Source: DAOTWA01 sp034435955
GTDB taxonomy: Bacteria; Chloroflexota; Anaerolineae; Anaerolineales; Anaerolineaceae
Assembly (NCBI GenBank): GCA_034435955.1
Contig: DAOTWA010000028.1
Span: 1 to 58,180 of the forward strand
Reading direction: 5' to 3'
Length of the DNA: 58,180 nucleotides
Part shown: piece by piece, positions 40,568-48,658 of the stretch
Layout of the letters: each line of letters begins with the position of its first letter
How positions within the stretch are numbered: position 1 is the stretch's first letter
The notes under the pieces: model-generated
What the model was told of the DNA's origin: nothing
What the model saw: the letters and a program-made list of their open reading frames with translations, nothing else
The model's database searches: none
Made by a program: the position numbers and the translations under genes

Positions 40568-43500
40568 ATGTCACTTTCCAATCTCCTCAGACGGAGGACG
40601 ATTCTCCATCTGGCCATCATGCTGGCGCTAGCCTTGGCCTGGCTGCCGTTCGCTCGGCCTGTCCAGGCCGTTTCGCCCAACGTGGTCATCAGCCAGGTGT
40701 ACGGCGGCGGGGGTAATTCTGGCGCCGTTTATACGAATGATTTTGTCGAGTTGTTCAACCGCGGCACGACCACTGTCTCCCTGGATGGCTGGTCCGTACA
40801 ATACACCAGCGCCACCGGGACGGGGAATTTCGGCGCAACTTCGGCGCTGCTTACCCCCCTTTCAGGAAGCCTGTTCCCCGGTCAATATTTGCTTATCCAA
40901 GAAGCATCGGGTGGTTCGGTTGGAGTTCCCCTGCCAACCCCAGATGTGACCGACAGCACACCCATCAACATGAGCGCTACTGGGGGCAAAGTGGCCCTGG
41001 TGAATATCGCCACGTCGCTGGGCTGCAACGGCGGCTCGACGCCTTGTTCTGCCGATCAACTGGCCCACATCGTCGATCTGGTGGGTTGGGATGGGGCAAA
41101 CTTCTATGAGGGTTCAGGTCCTGCGCCCACAACCAGCAACTCGACCGCTGTTTTGCGCGCCAATGCCGGCTGCATCGACACGGACAATAACGCCGCCGAT
41201 TTTTCCGCCGGGACGCCGACGCCGCGCAACAGCACATCGCCCCTGCATAGCTGCGTTTCGACCAACCCCACCGGTGTAGGGACAGCGGACCCGGATATGG
41301 TGCCTGCCGGAGAAAACACCCTGCTCACCGTGACCGTCACCCCCGGCACTCAACCGGCCAGCACTGGCCTCACGGTCAGCGCTGATCTGAGCGCCATTGG
41401 CGGCTCCTCCTCACAGGCGTTCTACGATGACGGTACGCACGGGGACGCGGCCGCTGGCGACAACGTCTTCTCTTACCTCGCCAGCACGCCGGCCAACTTG
41501 TCCAATTGCAATCTCAGCCTGGCCGCCTCCATCCGGGATGAACAGTCCCGCACAGGCAGCGCCCGCATCGCTCTGGCGGTCGGCCGGAGCGCGGCTATCC
41601 ACGACGTCCAGGGCGCCAGCCACATCTCGCCGCTCAAAAGCGCCTGTGTGGTGAACGTCGCCGGGATCGTGACGGCCAAAACCAGCAACGGTTATTATTT
41701 CGAGGACCCTAACCCGGATGGTGATCCAGCCACTTCGGAAGGCGTCTTTGTCTTCACCAGTTCAGCTCCCAGCGTAAACGTCGGCGATGCGCTGCTCGTC
41801 TCCGGCACAGTATCTGAATTCCGGCCTGGTGGGACCAGCTCTACCAACCTCACCACTACTGAGCTGAGCGGACCGAAATCGAGGCTGGTTTCGAGCGGCA
41901 ACCCGCTGCCAGCGCCGGTGGTCATCGGCGCGGGCGGACGCATTCCTCCAGATCAGGTGATCGAAAATGATGCCAGCGGGGATGTCGAAAACAGCGGTAT
42001 CTTCGATCCGAATCAGGATGGCATCGACTTCTATGAGAGCCTGGAAGGCATGCTGGTGCAGGTCAACGACGCTGTGGCGGTCGGGCCGACTTCGGTTTTC
42101 GGTGGAGCCACTCCCAACAATGAGATTCCCGTGGTGGGAGATAACGGCGCCAACGCCGGCCTGCTCACCCCCCGCGGGGGAATCGTGGTCCGTCCGGATG
42201 ACTTCAACCCCGAGCGCATCATCCTCAACGACCTGATCGCTGGCGGCCCCGATCTGCCCCTGGTTAACGTGGGCGACCGCTTCCCGGGAGCGATCGTCGG
42301 GGTGATGGATTACAGCTTCGGCAACTTCAAGCTCCAGGTGACTCAGCTCCCCGCGGTTGTCTCAGGCGGTTTGCAGAGGGAGACCGCTGGGGAACCGGGG
42401 CCTGGTCAGCTTTCCGTAGCCACCTTCAATGTGGAGAACCTGGCGCCCACCGATCCGCCGGCCAAGTTCGCCACTCTGGCCGGACTGATCGTCAACAACC
42501 TCAAAGCGCCCGACCTGCTGGCAATCGAGGAAATCCAGGATAATAACGGGACCGTAGACAACGGCACGGTGGACGCCAGTTCGACCTGGGGTCTGCTGAT
42601 CAGCGCCGTCCAGGACGCTGGCGGGCCGGTTTATGCTTATCGCCAGATCGACCCGGTAAACGATGAGGACGGCGGCGCTCCGGGCGGCAACATCCGCCAG
42701 GGTTTCCTCTTCCGCACCGACCGCGGCCTGTCGTTCGTGGACCATGCCGGCGGCGATGCCACCAGCCCTACAGAAGTGACCTCTGGTGCCGGCGGACCCG
42801 AGCTGACTCTCAGCCCCGGACGGATCGATCCCAACAACGCCGCTTTCCTTGACAGCCGCAAGCCGCTGGCGGGCGAGTTCCTCTTCCGCGGGCGCAAGCT
42901 GTTCGTCGTAGCCAATCACTTCAATTCTAAAGGCGGCGATGATCCTTTGTTCGGGCACTATCAGCCGCCTGAATTTTTCTCCGAGATACAGCGCAACCAG
43001 CAGGCTGCGGTGGTCAACGGATTCATTGACGAACTGCTCTCCGTTGATCCAAACGCCAATGTGGTCGTGCTGGGCGACCTGAACGACTTCCAGTTCTCCT
43101 CGGCGATAGCGACGCTAAAAGGCAACCCGGCTGTACTGAACGATCTGATCGATACCCTGCCGGAGAACGAGCGCTACACTTACGTTTACCAGGGCAACTC
43201 GGAAACCCTCGACCACATCCTGTTCAGCAACAACCTGTTCGAGCGACACGCCTTCGCTTACGATGTAGTGCACGTCAACTCTGAATTCTATGATCAATCC
43301 AGCGACCACGAGCCGCAAGTGGTGTATATCTCCTTCAATCCGCCCCAGGTTGATCAACCCGCGATAACCCCTGAGCCATCCACCGAGGGGCAGACGGTAA
43401 CCGCATCCGCCTCTTTCCTTGCCCCCGCACCAGAGGACGCACCGCTGACCTGCAAGGTGGACTACGGCGACGGCTCGGGATATTTAGACGGCATGGTGAG

Positions 43501-43984
43501 CGGCGATTACCTGAGCGGCTACACCTGCACCGGCCCACAGCACGCTTACGCTGCCTTCGGCTCCTACACCGTGACTGTCAGTGTGAGCAATTCTTTCAAT
43601 GAGACGGGCAGCAACTCGGCCACCCACACGGTCGTCTTCAACTTCGATGGATTCTTCAAACCGGTAGAGAATCTGCCAACGCTCAATGTGGTCAAAGCGG
43701 GCGTGGCCTTGCCAGTCAAGTTCAGCCTGGGCGGCGACAAAGGCCTGGAAATTTTTATGTCCGGATACCCGCGGTCTGAGGCCATCGCCTGTGATACCTC
43801 CCAACCCCAAAATAACGTTCAGGAAACGGTGACGGCCGGGTTGAGCAGCCTGAGCTACGATCCAACCACCGATCAATACGTATATGTATGGAAGAGCGAG
43901 AAGAGCTGGGCGAACACCTGCCGTACACTTACGATCAGACTGGTGGACGGCACCACCCACAGCGCTAAATTCTCGTTCAAATGA
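40568..43984 (+). CDS. Large secreted nuclease (lamin-tail, endonuclease/exonuclease/phosphatase, PKD and PxKF domains)
   Basis: A 1138-residue exported protein. Signal peptide (cleavage near PVQA-VS); an N-terminal lamin-tail domain (about 36-165; VVISQVYGGGGNSG, NDFVELFNRGTTTVSLDGWSV); beta-rich regions including an OB-like segment; an endonuclease/exonuclease/phosphatase domain (about 615-920) with VATFNVENL, DLLAIEEIQDN, VVANHFNSKGGDD, VVVLGDLNDF and SSDHEPQVV; a PKD-like domain (about 935-1020); and a C-terminal PxKF domain (GFFKPVENLPTLNVVKAGVALPVKFSLGGDKG). This resembles ExeM-type extracellular DNases. AAAGGAG precedes the ATG. Probably cell-surface linked or released, degrading environmental DNA as a nutrient source or in biofilm turnover. 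Confidence 0.9.
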   Translation: MSLSNLLRRRTILHLAIMLALALAWLPFARPVQAVSPNVVISQVYGGGGNSGAVYTNDFVELFNRGTTTVSLDGWSVQYTSATGTGNFGATSALLTPLSGSLFPGQYLLIQEASGGSVGVPLPTPDVTDSTPINMSATGGKVALVNIATSLGCNGGSTPCSADQLAHIVDLVGWDGANFYEGSGPAPTTSNSTAVLRANAGCIDTDNNAADFSAGTPTPRNSTSPLHSCVSTNPTGVGTADPDMVPAGENTLLTVTVTPGTQPASTGLTVSADLSAIGGSSSQAFYDDGTHGDAAAGDNVFSYLASTPANLSNCNLSLAASIRDEQSRTGSARIALAVGRSAAIHDVQGASHISPLKSACVVNVAGIVTAKTSNGYYFEDPNPDGDPATSEGVFVFTSSAPSVNVGDALLVSGTVSEFRPGGTSSTNLTTTELSGPKSRLVSSGNPLPAPVVIGAGGRIPPDQVIENDASGDVENSGIFDPNQDGIDFYESLEGMLVQVNDAVAVGPTSVFGGATPNNEIPVVGDNGANAGLLTPRGGIVVRPDDFNPERIILNDLIAGGPDLPLVNVGDRFPGAIVGVMDYSFGNFKLQVTQLPAVVSGGLQRETAGEPGPGQLSVATFNVENLAPTDPPAKFATLAGLIVNNLKAPDLLAIEEIQDNNGTVDNGTVDASSTWGLLISAVQDAGGPVYAYRQIDPVNDEDGGAPGGNIRQGFLFRTDRGLSFVDHAGGDATSPTEVTSGAGGPELTLSPGRIDPNNAAFLDSRKPLAGEFLFRGRKLFVVANHFNSKGGDDPLFGHYQPPEFFSEIQRNQQAAVVNGFIDELLSVDPNANVVVLGDLNDFQFSSAIATLKGNPAVLNDLIDTLPENERYTYVYQGNSETLDHILFSNNLFERHAFAYDVVHVNSEFYDQSSDHEPQVVYISFNPPQVDQPAITPEPSTEGQTVTASASFLAPAPEDAPLTCKVDYGDGSGYLDGMVSGDYLSGYTCTGPQHAYAAFGSYTVTVSVSNSFNETGSNSATHTVVFNFDGFFKPVENLPTLNVVKAGVALPVKFSLGGDKGLEIFMSGYPRSEAIACDTSQPQNNVQETVTAGLSSLSYDPTTDQYVYVWKSEKSWANTCRTLTIRLVDGTTHSAKFSFK

Positions 43985-44032
43985 GGATATGGAAAGTCTG
44001 GTCTGGTGTATATTCCAGCCCAGGCATCCAGC

Positions 44033-44070
44033 CCCCATCCCCCTCCCTGCTTGCGGTGAGGGGGATGGGG
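44033..44070 (+). terminator. Terminator-like hairpin between convergent nuclease and pepC genes
   Basis: CCCCATCCCCCTC and GAGGGGGATGGGG form a perfect 13-bp stem with a 12-base loop, followed by TGTCGTTTTATG. The loop and stem look like a dispersed intergenic palindrome, but only one copy is in this window. Confidence 0.6.
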
Positions 44071-44132
44071 TGTCGTTTTATGAAGGCTGGTCGGCCGCCC
44101 TGTGAAAAGGGGCTCAAATCCTGGGCCTTGGC

Positions 44133-45491
44133 TTACTCTGCCACCGCCAGCGCGCCCATCGGGTCCCATGGCGGCAAGACCACCGGAGGCTCCTCCAGGA
44201 CGGGCAACAGCGCAGGGGGCACCACATCGCGCGGCACCACCACTTCGTACATATATTCATCGAACCAGGCGTCGCTCATCACCATGTAGCCTTTGTCGCC
44301 GACCGCGTCGCCCCATGAATTCTCCACCCGCCATTTTGTCGGCCGGCCGTTTGCGTCCAGGTCCACGCCGGTGAAGACCATGGCATGGGTCATCTCGCTG
44401 TCGCCGTAATCCACGCGCTGGGCTTTGTCGGCTTTGAACTGGAATCCGTACAGCAGCGAGTAATCGTAAAGCTCGGTATCCAGGATGCCCAGTTCGGTGT
44501 GCTTGCGCTTGTCGACGTCGCAGCCGAACCACACCGGCTGCCCATCCTTGACGATGGCGTCCACCGCCGCCTGCTTGAAGACCGGCAGGGCGACGTTCAG
44601 GTAACGAATGATCCCACCTTCGACCACGTTGCCCAAATACTGGATGGTGTACAGCTTGTTGAAGGGCTTGTTTTCTGTTGGGCAGTGGATCAGGCACACA
44701 CGGCCGTCCAGGTCTATGGAAGCGTAGCGCTGGAAGAATTCCTGCGGGGTGAGCGTCCCATCGCGGTGGAATTTCTCGTCCTTGTCGCGCCATTGCCAGA
44801 AGAACTGCGTCGGCGGCTCCCCGAGATGAATGGCCAGCATGCGGTACACATCGGACAGCATCTTGAGCTTGCGCTCACGCAGGTCATCCAGATTGGCGCC
44901 CTCCTGGTGCAGGCGGCGCAGTTCGGCGGCGAACTCGCGCATGCGCGAGGTGAGCAGGGAGCGCATCAGCGCGGAATTGCTGCTGCTTTCCGTTTCCGGC
45001 ATCACGGATTTAGGCACCACGCCGTACTTCTTGACCAGGTTGACGAACATATCCCATTGGCCGCCGTCCTGGAGCGGTTGGGTGAGCAGGAACATCAACA
45101 GCCGCCCATCGAGCGGCTCGTCCAGCGTCGCCAGGATGTTCTCCAGGAAATAATTAGCCTTCTCGAGCTTGTCCCAAAACATCAGGTAAGATTGGGAGAG
45201 CTCGAATTTCTCCAGGTTGAGACGCGCCATGGCCTCGCTGCGCAGCAGGTTGAGCCCGGCGAAAAGCCAGCAGCGCCCTGATTTCTTCTGGTTGGTTACT
45301 TCATTCGTCTTGAGCGTGTGCGAGAAGGTGTGGTCGCTGCGCACCACCACGCTGTGGTTCAGCGCAATTTCGTGCACCGGGTTGCGCGCCACGGCGTCCA
45401 GGGCCAGGCGGTTTTTCGGGTCGGCCTCGAAAGCTGAATGGTAGGACTGGATGTGGTCCAGGCTGAGAGCAGTCGCTTCGGTCGCTGCCAT
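44133..45491 (-). CDS. pepC: C1B family aminopeptidase (bleomycin hydrolase / PepC)
   Basis: A 452-residue papain-fold cysteine aminopeptidase. The oxyanion Gln and nucleophile Cys are in VTNQKKSGRCWLFAGLN, the catalytic His in EMTHAMVFTGVD and Asn in WRVENSWGD. FELSQSYLMFWDKLEKANYFLE and the length are typical of PepC/bleomycin hydrolase, which forms a hexamer with the active sites inside and trims peptides from the N-terminus. The C-terminus ends in a Pro-rich tail slightly longer than usual (VVLPPWDPMGALAVAE), which may alter the self-processing that sets aminopeptidase specificity. Cytoplasmic. AAAGGAA lies about 13 bases before the ATG. Confidence 0.93.
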   Translation of the reverse strand: MAATEATALSLDHIQSYHSAFEADPKNRLALDAVARNPVHEIALNHSVVVRSDHTFSHTLKTNEVTNQKKSGRCWLFAGLNLLRSEAMARLNLEKFELSQSYLMFWDKLEKANYFLENILATLDEPLDGRLLMFLLTQPLQDGGQWDMFVNLVKKYGVVPKSVMPETESSSNSALMRSLLTSRMREFAAELRRLHQEGANLDDLRERKLKMLSDVYRMLAIHLGEPPTQFFWQWRDKDEKFHRDGTLTPQEFFQRYASIDLDGRVCLIHCPTENKPFNKLYTIQYLGNVVEGGIIRYLNVALPVFKQAAVDAIVKDGQPVWFGCDVDKRKHTELGILDTELYDYSLLYGFQFKADKAQRVDYGDSEMTHAMVFTGVDLDANGRPTKWRVENSWGDAVGDKGYMVMSDAWFDEYMYEVVVPRDVVPPALLPVLEEPPVVLPPWDPMGALAVAE

Positions 45492-45567
45492 TGGATCGCT
45501 GATTCCTTTCTAAACGATGAATATATGGTCAGAATCACATGCCATTATACTTCCTTCTTCGCCGCAT

Positions 45568-45597
45568 TTGCCGGATGCAGCCGGATGAGGGTATACT
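45568..45597 (+). promoter_or_regulatory. Promoter of the NBR1-Ig lipoprotein gene
   Basis: TTGCCG (45568-45573), spacer of 18, TATACT (45592-45597). The leader of about 90 bases contains a small CCCC/GGGG hairpin. Confidence 0.5.
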
Positions 45598-45692
45598 ATG
45601 CGCCTGTCCCCCCCTTTGGGGAAGGCACCACCCCATTCTTTCTACCTGCGGAGGCTTTCTTTTCATCGCCGCCGGCAGAAAAGGAGATAGAC

Positions 45693-46334
45693 ATGAACCG
45701 CACACGAAAACTTGCCGGGCTTTTGCCCGCACTTGCCGTCCTGTTGCTGGCGTTGGGCGCCTGCGCGCCCAAGCCCGCTCCAGCTCCCACCGATACCCCC
45801 GCGCCGACCGACACCCAGGCGCCGCTGCCCACGGATACGCCTGCTCCCACCGTCACCCCAGCGCCGACCCAGGCCGCCACCGATGCCGGCGTCCAGGCGG
45901 CCACTGCAGGCCCTGCTCTTGCAGGAACGGCGGCCTCGACCCAGCAAGTGGCGCCCGCGACTGCCTCCGGCGCACCCGATAAGTACCAGTACATCTCCCA
46001 AAACCTGCCGGATAACACCCAAGTGCTGCCCGGCAGCGCGCTGACCATCCGTTGGGTGGTCAAAAACGCCGGCACCACCACCTGGACGACCAAATACCTG
46101 CTGCGATACTTCTCGGGACCGAAGGGGGAACAGGACAGCTATACCTTCCCGAAGGAAGTCCTGCCGGGCCAGACCGTCACGCTGACGGTCAAGCTGGTCG
46201 CACCGCAGGCCTTGGGGGATTACAACACCTGGTGGAAGCTGACCAACGAGCAAATGCAGAATTTCGGCGACGTGAATTTCATGTTCACGGTGACCAACAA
46301 CCCTGGCGCTCCCAAACCAACCGTCACGCCGTGA
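45693..46334 (+). CDS. Lipoprotein with NBR1-like Ig domain
   Basis: A 213-residue lipoprotein: signal peptide with LALGAC, a long spacer of PTDTPAPT-type repeats (about 26-70), an Ala/Thr/Gln-rich segment, then an Ig-like domain with NLPDNTQVLPGSALTIRWVVKNAGTTTW, YLLRYFSGPKG, VLPGQTVTLTVKLVAPQALGDYNTWWKLTN, the pattern of the NBR1-Ig family found in many Chloroflexota surface proteins. AAGGAG lies 6 bases before the ATG. Probably a cell-surface binding module on a flexible stalk; no ligand is known. Confidence 0.85.
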   Translation: MNRTRKLAGLLPALAVLLLALGACAPKPAPAPTDTPAPTDTQAPLPTDTPAPTVTPAPTQAATDAGVQAATAGPALAGTAASTQQVAPATASGAPDKYQYISQNLPDNTQVLPGSALTIRWVVKNAGTTTWTTKYLLRYFSGPKGEQDSYTFPKEVLPGQTVTLTVKLVAPQALGDYNTWWKLTNEQMQNFGDVNFMFTVTNNPGAPKPTVTP

Positions 46335-46427
46335 GATAACCGCCAATCGAATCGAATTGGATCCCCTCTGGCCGCCAGCGGCGCGGCCGCCTTCCACGCC
46401 AGGCTGATACGGCGCGAGGATCAATTA

Positions 46428-46622
46428 TTGCGCTCTCTGGCCAATGGCCGTTCGATCGTCGAAATCGCTGTTATACTGGAAGTCAAGACCGACGGCATCG
46501 AGCGTTGCATCCACATTTTATTGGTCAAGTTCGGGGCTGACACGGTCAAGAACGTGCTGAGGGCGAGCTTGTTTGGTCATTCCTCGCCCAATTTTCGAGG
46601 CCAAAGGAGGGTTTTTTCATGA
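46428..46622 (+). CDS. Small ORF with a degenerate LuxR-type helix-turn-helix
   Basis: A short reading frame (TTG start at 46428; open further upstream with RLIRREDQLL) that reads LRSLANGRSIVEIAVILEVKTDGIERCIHILLVKFGAD, spaced like the LuxR/GerE helix-turn-helix (LANGRSxxEIA, then a recognition helix, then LxKFGA). Key residues of the recognition helix (TVxxH) are not conserved. Its stop overlaps the next ATG as ATGA, so it might be translated and coupled. It may be a remnant of a regulator or a very small DNA-binding protein. No Shine-Dalgarno is clear at the TTG. Confidence 0.35.
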   Translation: MRSLANGRSIVEIAVILEVKTDGIERCIHILLVKFGADTVKNVLRASLFGHSSPNFRGQRRVFS

Positions 46623-46873
46623 CGCTCGATGTCGTCATTACCTGGATTGTTGTCGGCGGCATTGCTGGTTTGCTGGCCAAAAACTTGGTGCGGGGTGTGC
46701 GCACCGGCCTGGTCGGCACGATCGTGATCGGCGTCCTGGGTGCGCTCATCGGCGGATGGCTGTTTCGCGTGCTGCACATTGCCGTCGGTGCAGGCCTGGT
46801 CAACGAAATCATCAGCGCAATCGTCGGCGCGGTGGTGCTGTTAGTCGTCCTGAGAGCCGTCCGCAGGCTCTGA
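46619..46873 (+). CDS. GlsB/YeaQ/YmgE family small membrane protein
   Basis: An 84-residue protein of three hydrophobic segments: ITWIVVGGIAGLLAKNLVRG, GLVGTIVIGVLGALIGGWLF and NEIISAIVGAVVLLVVL. This is the transglycosylase-associated (GlsB/YeaQ) family, often stress-induced, of unknown mechanism; family members share GxIxGxLA near the N-terminus and GxxGAxxGG in the middle. A strong AAAGGAGG lies 7 bases before the ATG. The LuxR-like mini-ORF overlaps its start by four bases. Confidence 0.85.
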   Translation: MTLDVVITWIVVGGIAGLLAKNLVRGVRTGLVGTIVIGVLGALIGGWLFRVLHIAVGAGLVNEIISAIVGAVVLLVVLRAVRRL

Positions 46874-46900
46874 TCATCGCCCCTTACGGCGAGGGGTCAT

Positions 46901-48001
46901 TCAGCTCCGCCGCCTGAACAATATCAAGGCCATCGCGCCGAGCAGAGCGCTCACCGCCAGGCCGAAGCCGGCCAATCGGCCGGTCACCCTGATAGGGCGT
47001 CGGGTGGAATCAGGGGTGCGCGTTGCCAGCTCTTTCAGCTCGGCGGCGCGTCGTGCGGCGTAATGAAGGCGGATCTGGCGGCGCAGAGCCGCCTCGGCCG
47101 CCAGCCTGGCGCGTAGCTCCTTTTCGTATGGGATGGATACTCCGCGGACGTTTGGGCGGATGCGCCGGCCGTAGCGCCGGGCGTATACGCGGGTGAACTC
47201 TGCCCCAAGCAGCAGGATTTGCGCGGAGTAGTACAGCCAGATCAGCGCCACGGCCAGTGATCCGGCTGCGCCATAGGCCGAGCTGATGCTGCTGTGCGCC
47301 AGATACAGACCGATCAGTACCTTGCCGAGGGAAAAAAGCAGGGTGGTGACCACCGCGCCGATCCATGCATCCCGCCAGCGCACGTGGGCGTCGGGCAGAT
47401 ACTTAAACAGCAGACTGAACGCCAGGACAATAGAGACGAAGAAGACGATCTGGTTGAGCCAGCTCCACAGGCTCGCGGCGCCAGGCAATAAGCCGGTGAA
47501 GAAGTGGTTAACGGCCGACAGAGCAGCGCTGGCGGCCAGCGCCATGAAAAGCAGCAGCCCGCTGACCAAAGCCAGAAGAAAGGTGAAGAAACGCCGTCGG
47601 ACCAGCGCCAGCACGCCGCCGTCGCTGCGGGCGCGGATGCCCCAGATGGTATTGAGCGCATCCTGGAGCTGTGCGAACAGATTGGCCGCGCCCACGAGCA
47701 GTACGATCAGACCCAAGCCAAAAGCCAGCGCGCCTGCACCCGGCCGCGAGGCGTGCTCAAGTACAGTTTCGACAAACTGCGCGACCTGATCGCCGGCCAG
47801 CAGGTACACCTGTTCGATCAGACCAGCCATGACCCGTTCCTGGCGCAGGAAGAGCGCGGCGATGCTGGTGGCGATCACCAGCAGGGGCGCCAGGGAGAAG
47901 GCGGCGTAATACGCCAGCGCCGCCGCCAAACGCGCTCCGCGTGCGCGAGAATATCCTTCGGCTACCTCTTGCAGGAATGACCAGATGTGGCGAAAAACCA
48001 C
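46901..48001 (-). CDS. YihY/BrkB family membrane protein
   Basis: A 366-residue protein with six membrane helices in the YihY/virulence factor BrkB pattern: ALAYYAAFSLAPLLVIA, QDALNTIWGIRARSDGG, PDAHVRWRDAWIGAVVTTLLFSLGKVLIGLYLAHSSISSAYGAAGSLAVALIWLYYSAQILLLGAEFTRVYARRYG. The last third is a basic cytoplasmic tail with a final C-terminal helix (about 340-362), an addition not present in all members. The start is the GTG at 48001: GGAGGGAGC precedes it and a TATAAT lies just upstream, inside what would be coding sequence if the ATG at 48040 were used. The function of the family is unsettled; it was once miscalled RNase BN. Confidence 0.88.
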   Translation of the reverse strand: MVFRHIWSFLQEVAEGYSRARGARLAAALAYYAAFSLAPLLVIATSIAALFLRQERVMAGLIEQVYLLAGDQVAQFVETVLEHASRPGAGALAFGLGLIVLLVGAANLFAQLQDALNTIWGIRARSDGGVLALVRRRFFTFLLALVSGLLLFMALAASAALSAVNHFFTGLLPGAASLWSWLNQIVFFVSIVLAFSLLFKYLPDAHVRWRDAWIGAVVTTLLFSLGKVLIGLYLAHSSISSAYGAAGSLAVALIWLYYSAQILLLGAEFTRVYARRYGRRIRPNVRGVSIPYEKELRARLAAEAALRRQIRLHYAARRAAELKELATRTPDSTRRPIRVTGRLAGFGLAVSALLGAMALILFRRRS

Positions 48002-48017
48002 GCTCCCTCCGCATCCA

Positions 48018-48023
48018 ATTATA
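48018..48023 (-). promoter_or_regulatory. TATAAT -10 box of the YihY gene
   Basis: Minus strand TATAAT. The start at about 48011 leaves a ten-base leader that carries GGAGGG before the GTG. The -35 is weak. Confidence 0.45.
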
Positions 48024-48082
48024 TGCAAACGACGGGGCATGTCAGGCCGATGATGATGGCCAGATTGTGCCGAATGACACTA

Positions 48083-48111
48083 TTGACATGCCCTCCAACG
48101 CAGGGTAAAAA
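48083..48111 (+). promoter_or_regulatory. Promoter of the thioesterase gene
   Basis: TTGACA (48083-48088), spacer of 17, TAAAAA (48106-48111). Predicted start near 48118, 48 bases before the ATG. Confidence 0.6.
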
Positions 48112-48165
48112 CGGCGTGGATAGAGGGTTATTTCCGTTCGCGAAATCGCAACAGGGAGGCCACTT

Positions 48166-48582
48166 ATGGAAGTCTTTACCACCACCACCCAGCATCTGGT
48201 CAAGGGCGAAGACTTAAATCATCACGGCACGCTGTACGCCGGGCGCAGCGCCGAGTGGTTCGTCGAGGCAGGTTTCATCGCCGCAGCGCATCTGGTGCCG
48301 CCCAAGAACATCGTCTGTCTGAAGATCCACGGGATGAGCTTCACCCGGCCGGTCTGGCCAGGGGAGATCGCCAATTTTGAAAGCAAGATCGTCTTAACCG
48401 GTCATTCGCGTCTCGTGGCTTTCGTGCGCATGCACGTAAAAGGCGAGGAGGTGATACGCGGATTCATCACCTTCGTCAACGTGGACGCCAACGGCCATTC
48501 CATGCCCCACGGCATCACCATCGAAGCGGTTACCCCGGAAGACAAAGCCCTCCAGGAGGAGGCCCGCCGCCTGGATACCTGA
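48166..48582 (+). CDS. Hotdog-fold acyl-CoA thioesterase
   Basis: A 138-residue single hotdog domain: LVKGEDLNHHGTLYAGRSAEWFVEAGFIAAAHLV is the central helix of acyl-CoA hydrolases (YciA/BFIT type, which usually have NxxGxxxGG at this place), followed by VCLKIHGMSFTRPVWPGEIANFESKIVLTGHSRLVAFVRM. It hydrolyses acyl-CoA thioesters in the cytoplasm. The HHGTLYAGRSAEWF variant differs from the NHLGTLFGG form, so chain-length preference cannot be predicted. GGAGG lies 8 bases before the ATG; a consensus promoter is upstream. Confidence 0.85.
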   Translation: MEVFTTTTQHLVKGEDLNHHGTLYAGRSAEWFVEAGFIAAAHLVPPKNIVCLKIHGMSFTRPVWPGEIANFESKIVLTGHSRLVAFVRMHVKGEEVIRGFITFVNVDANGHSMPHGITIEAVTPEDKALQEEARRLDT

Positions 48583-48646
48583 GCGTCGGGATGGCTTGAG
48601 TCGGCTTTCTCCTTATCCCCCCAACTTTCCCCCTTATTGGTTGTGT

Positions 48647-48652
48647 TAAAAT
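48647..48652 (+). promoter_or_regulatory. Extended -10 box (TGT TAAAAT) six bases before uvrC (leaderless)
   Basis: TGTTAAAAT is followed by AAAAAT and the ATG. No Shine-Dalgarno is present. Confidence 0.5.
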
Positions 48653-48658
48653 AAAAAT

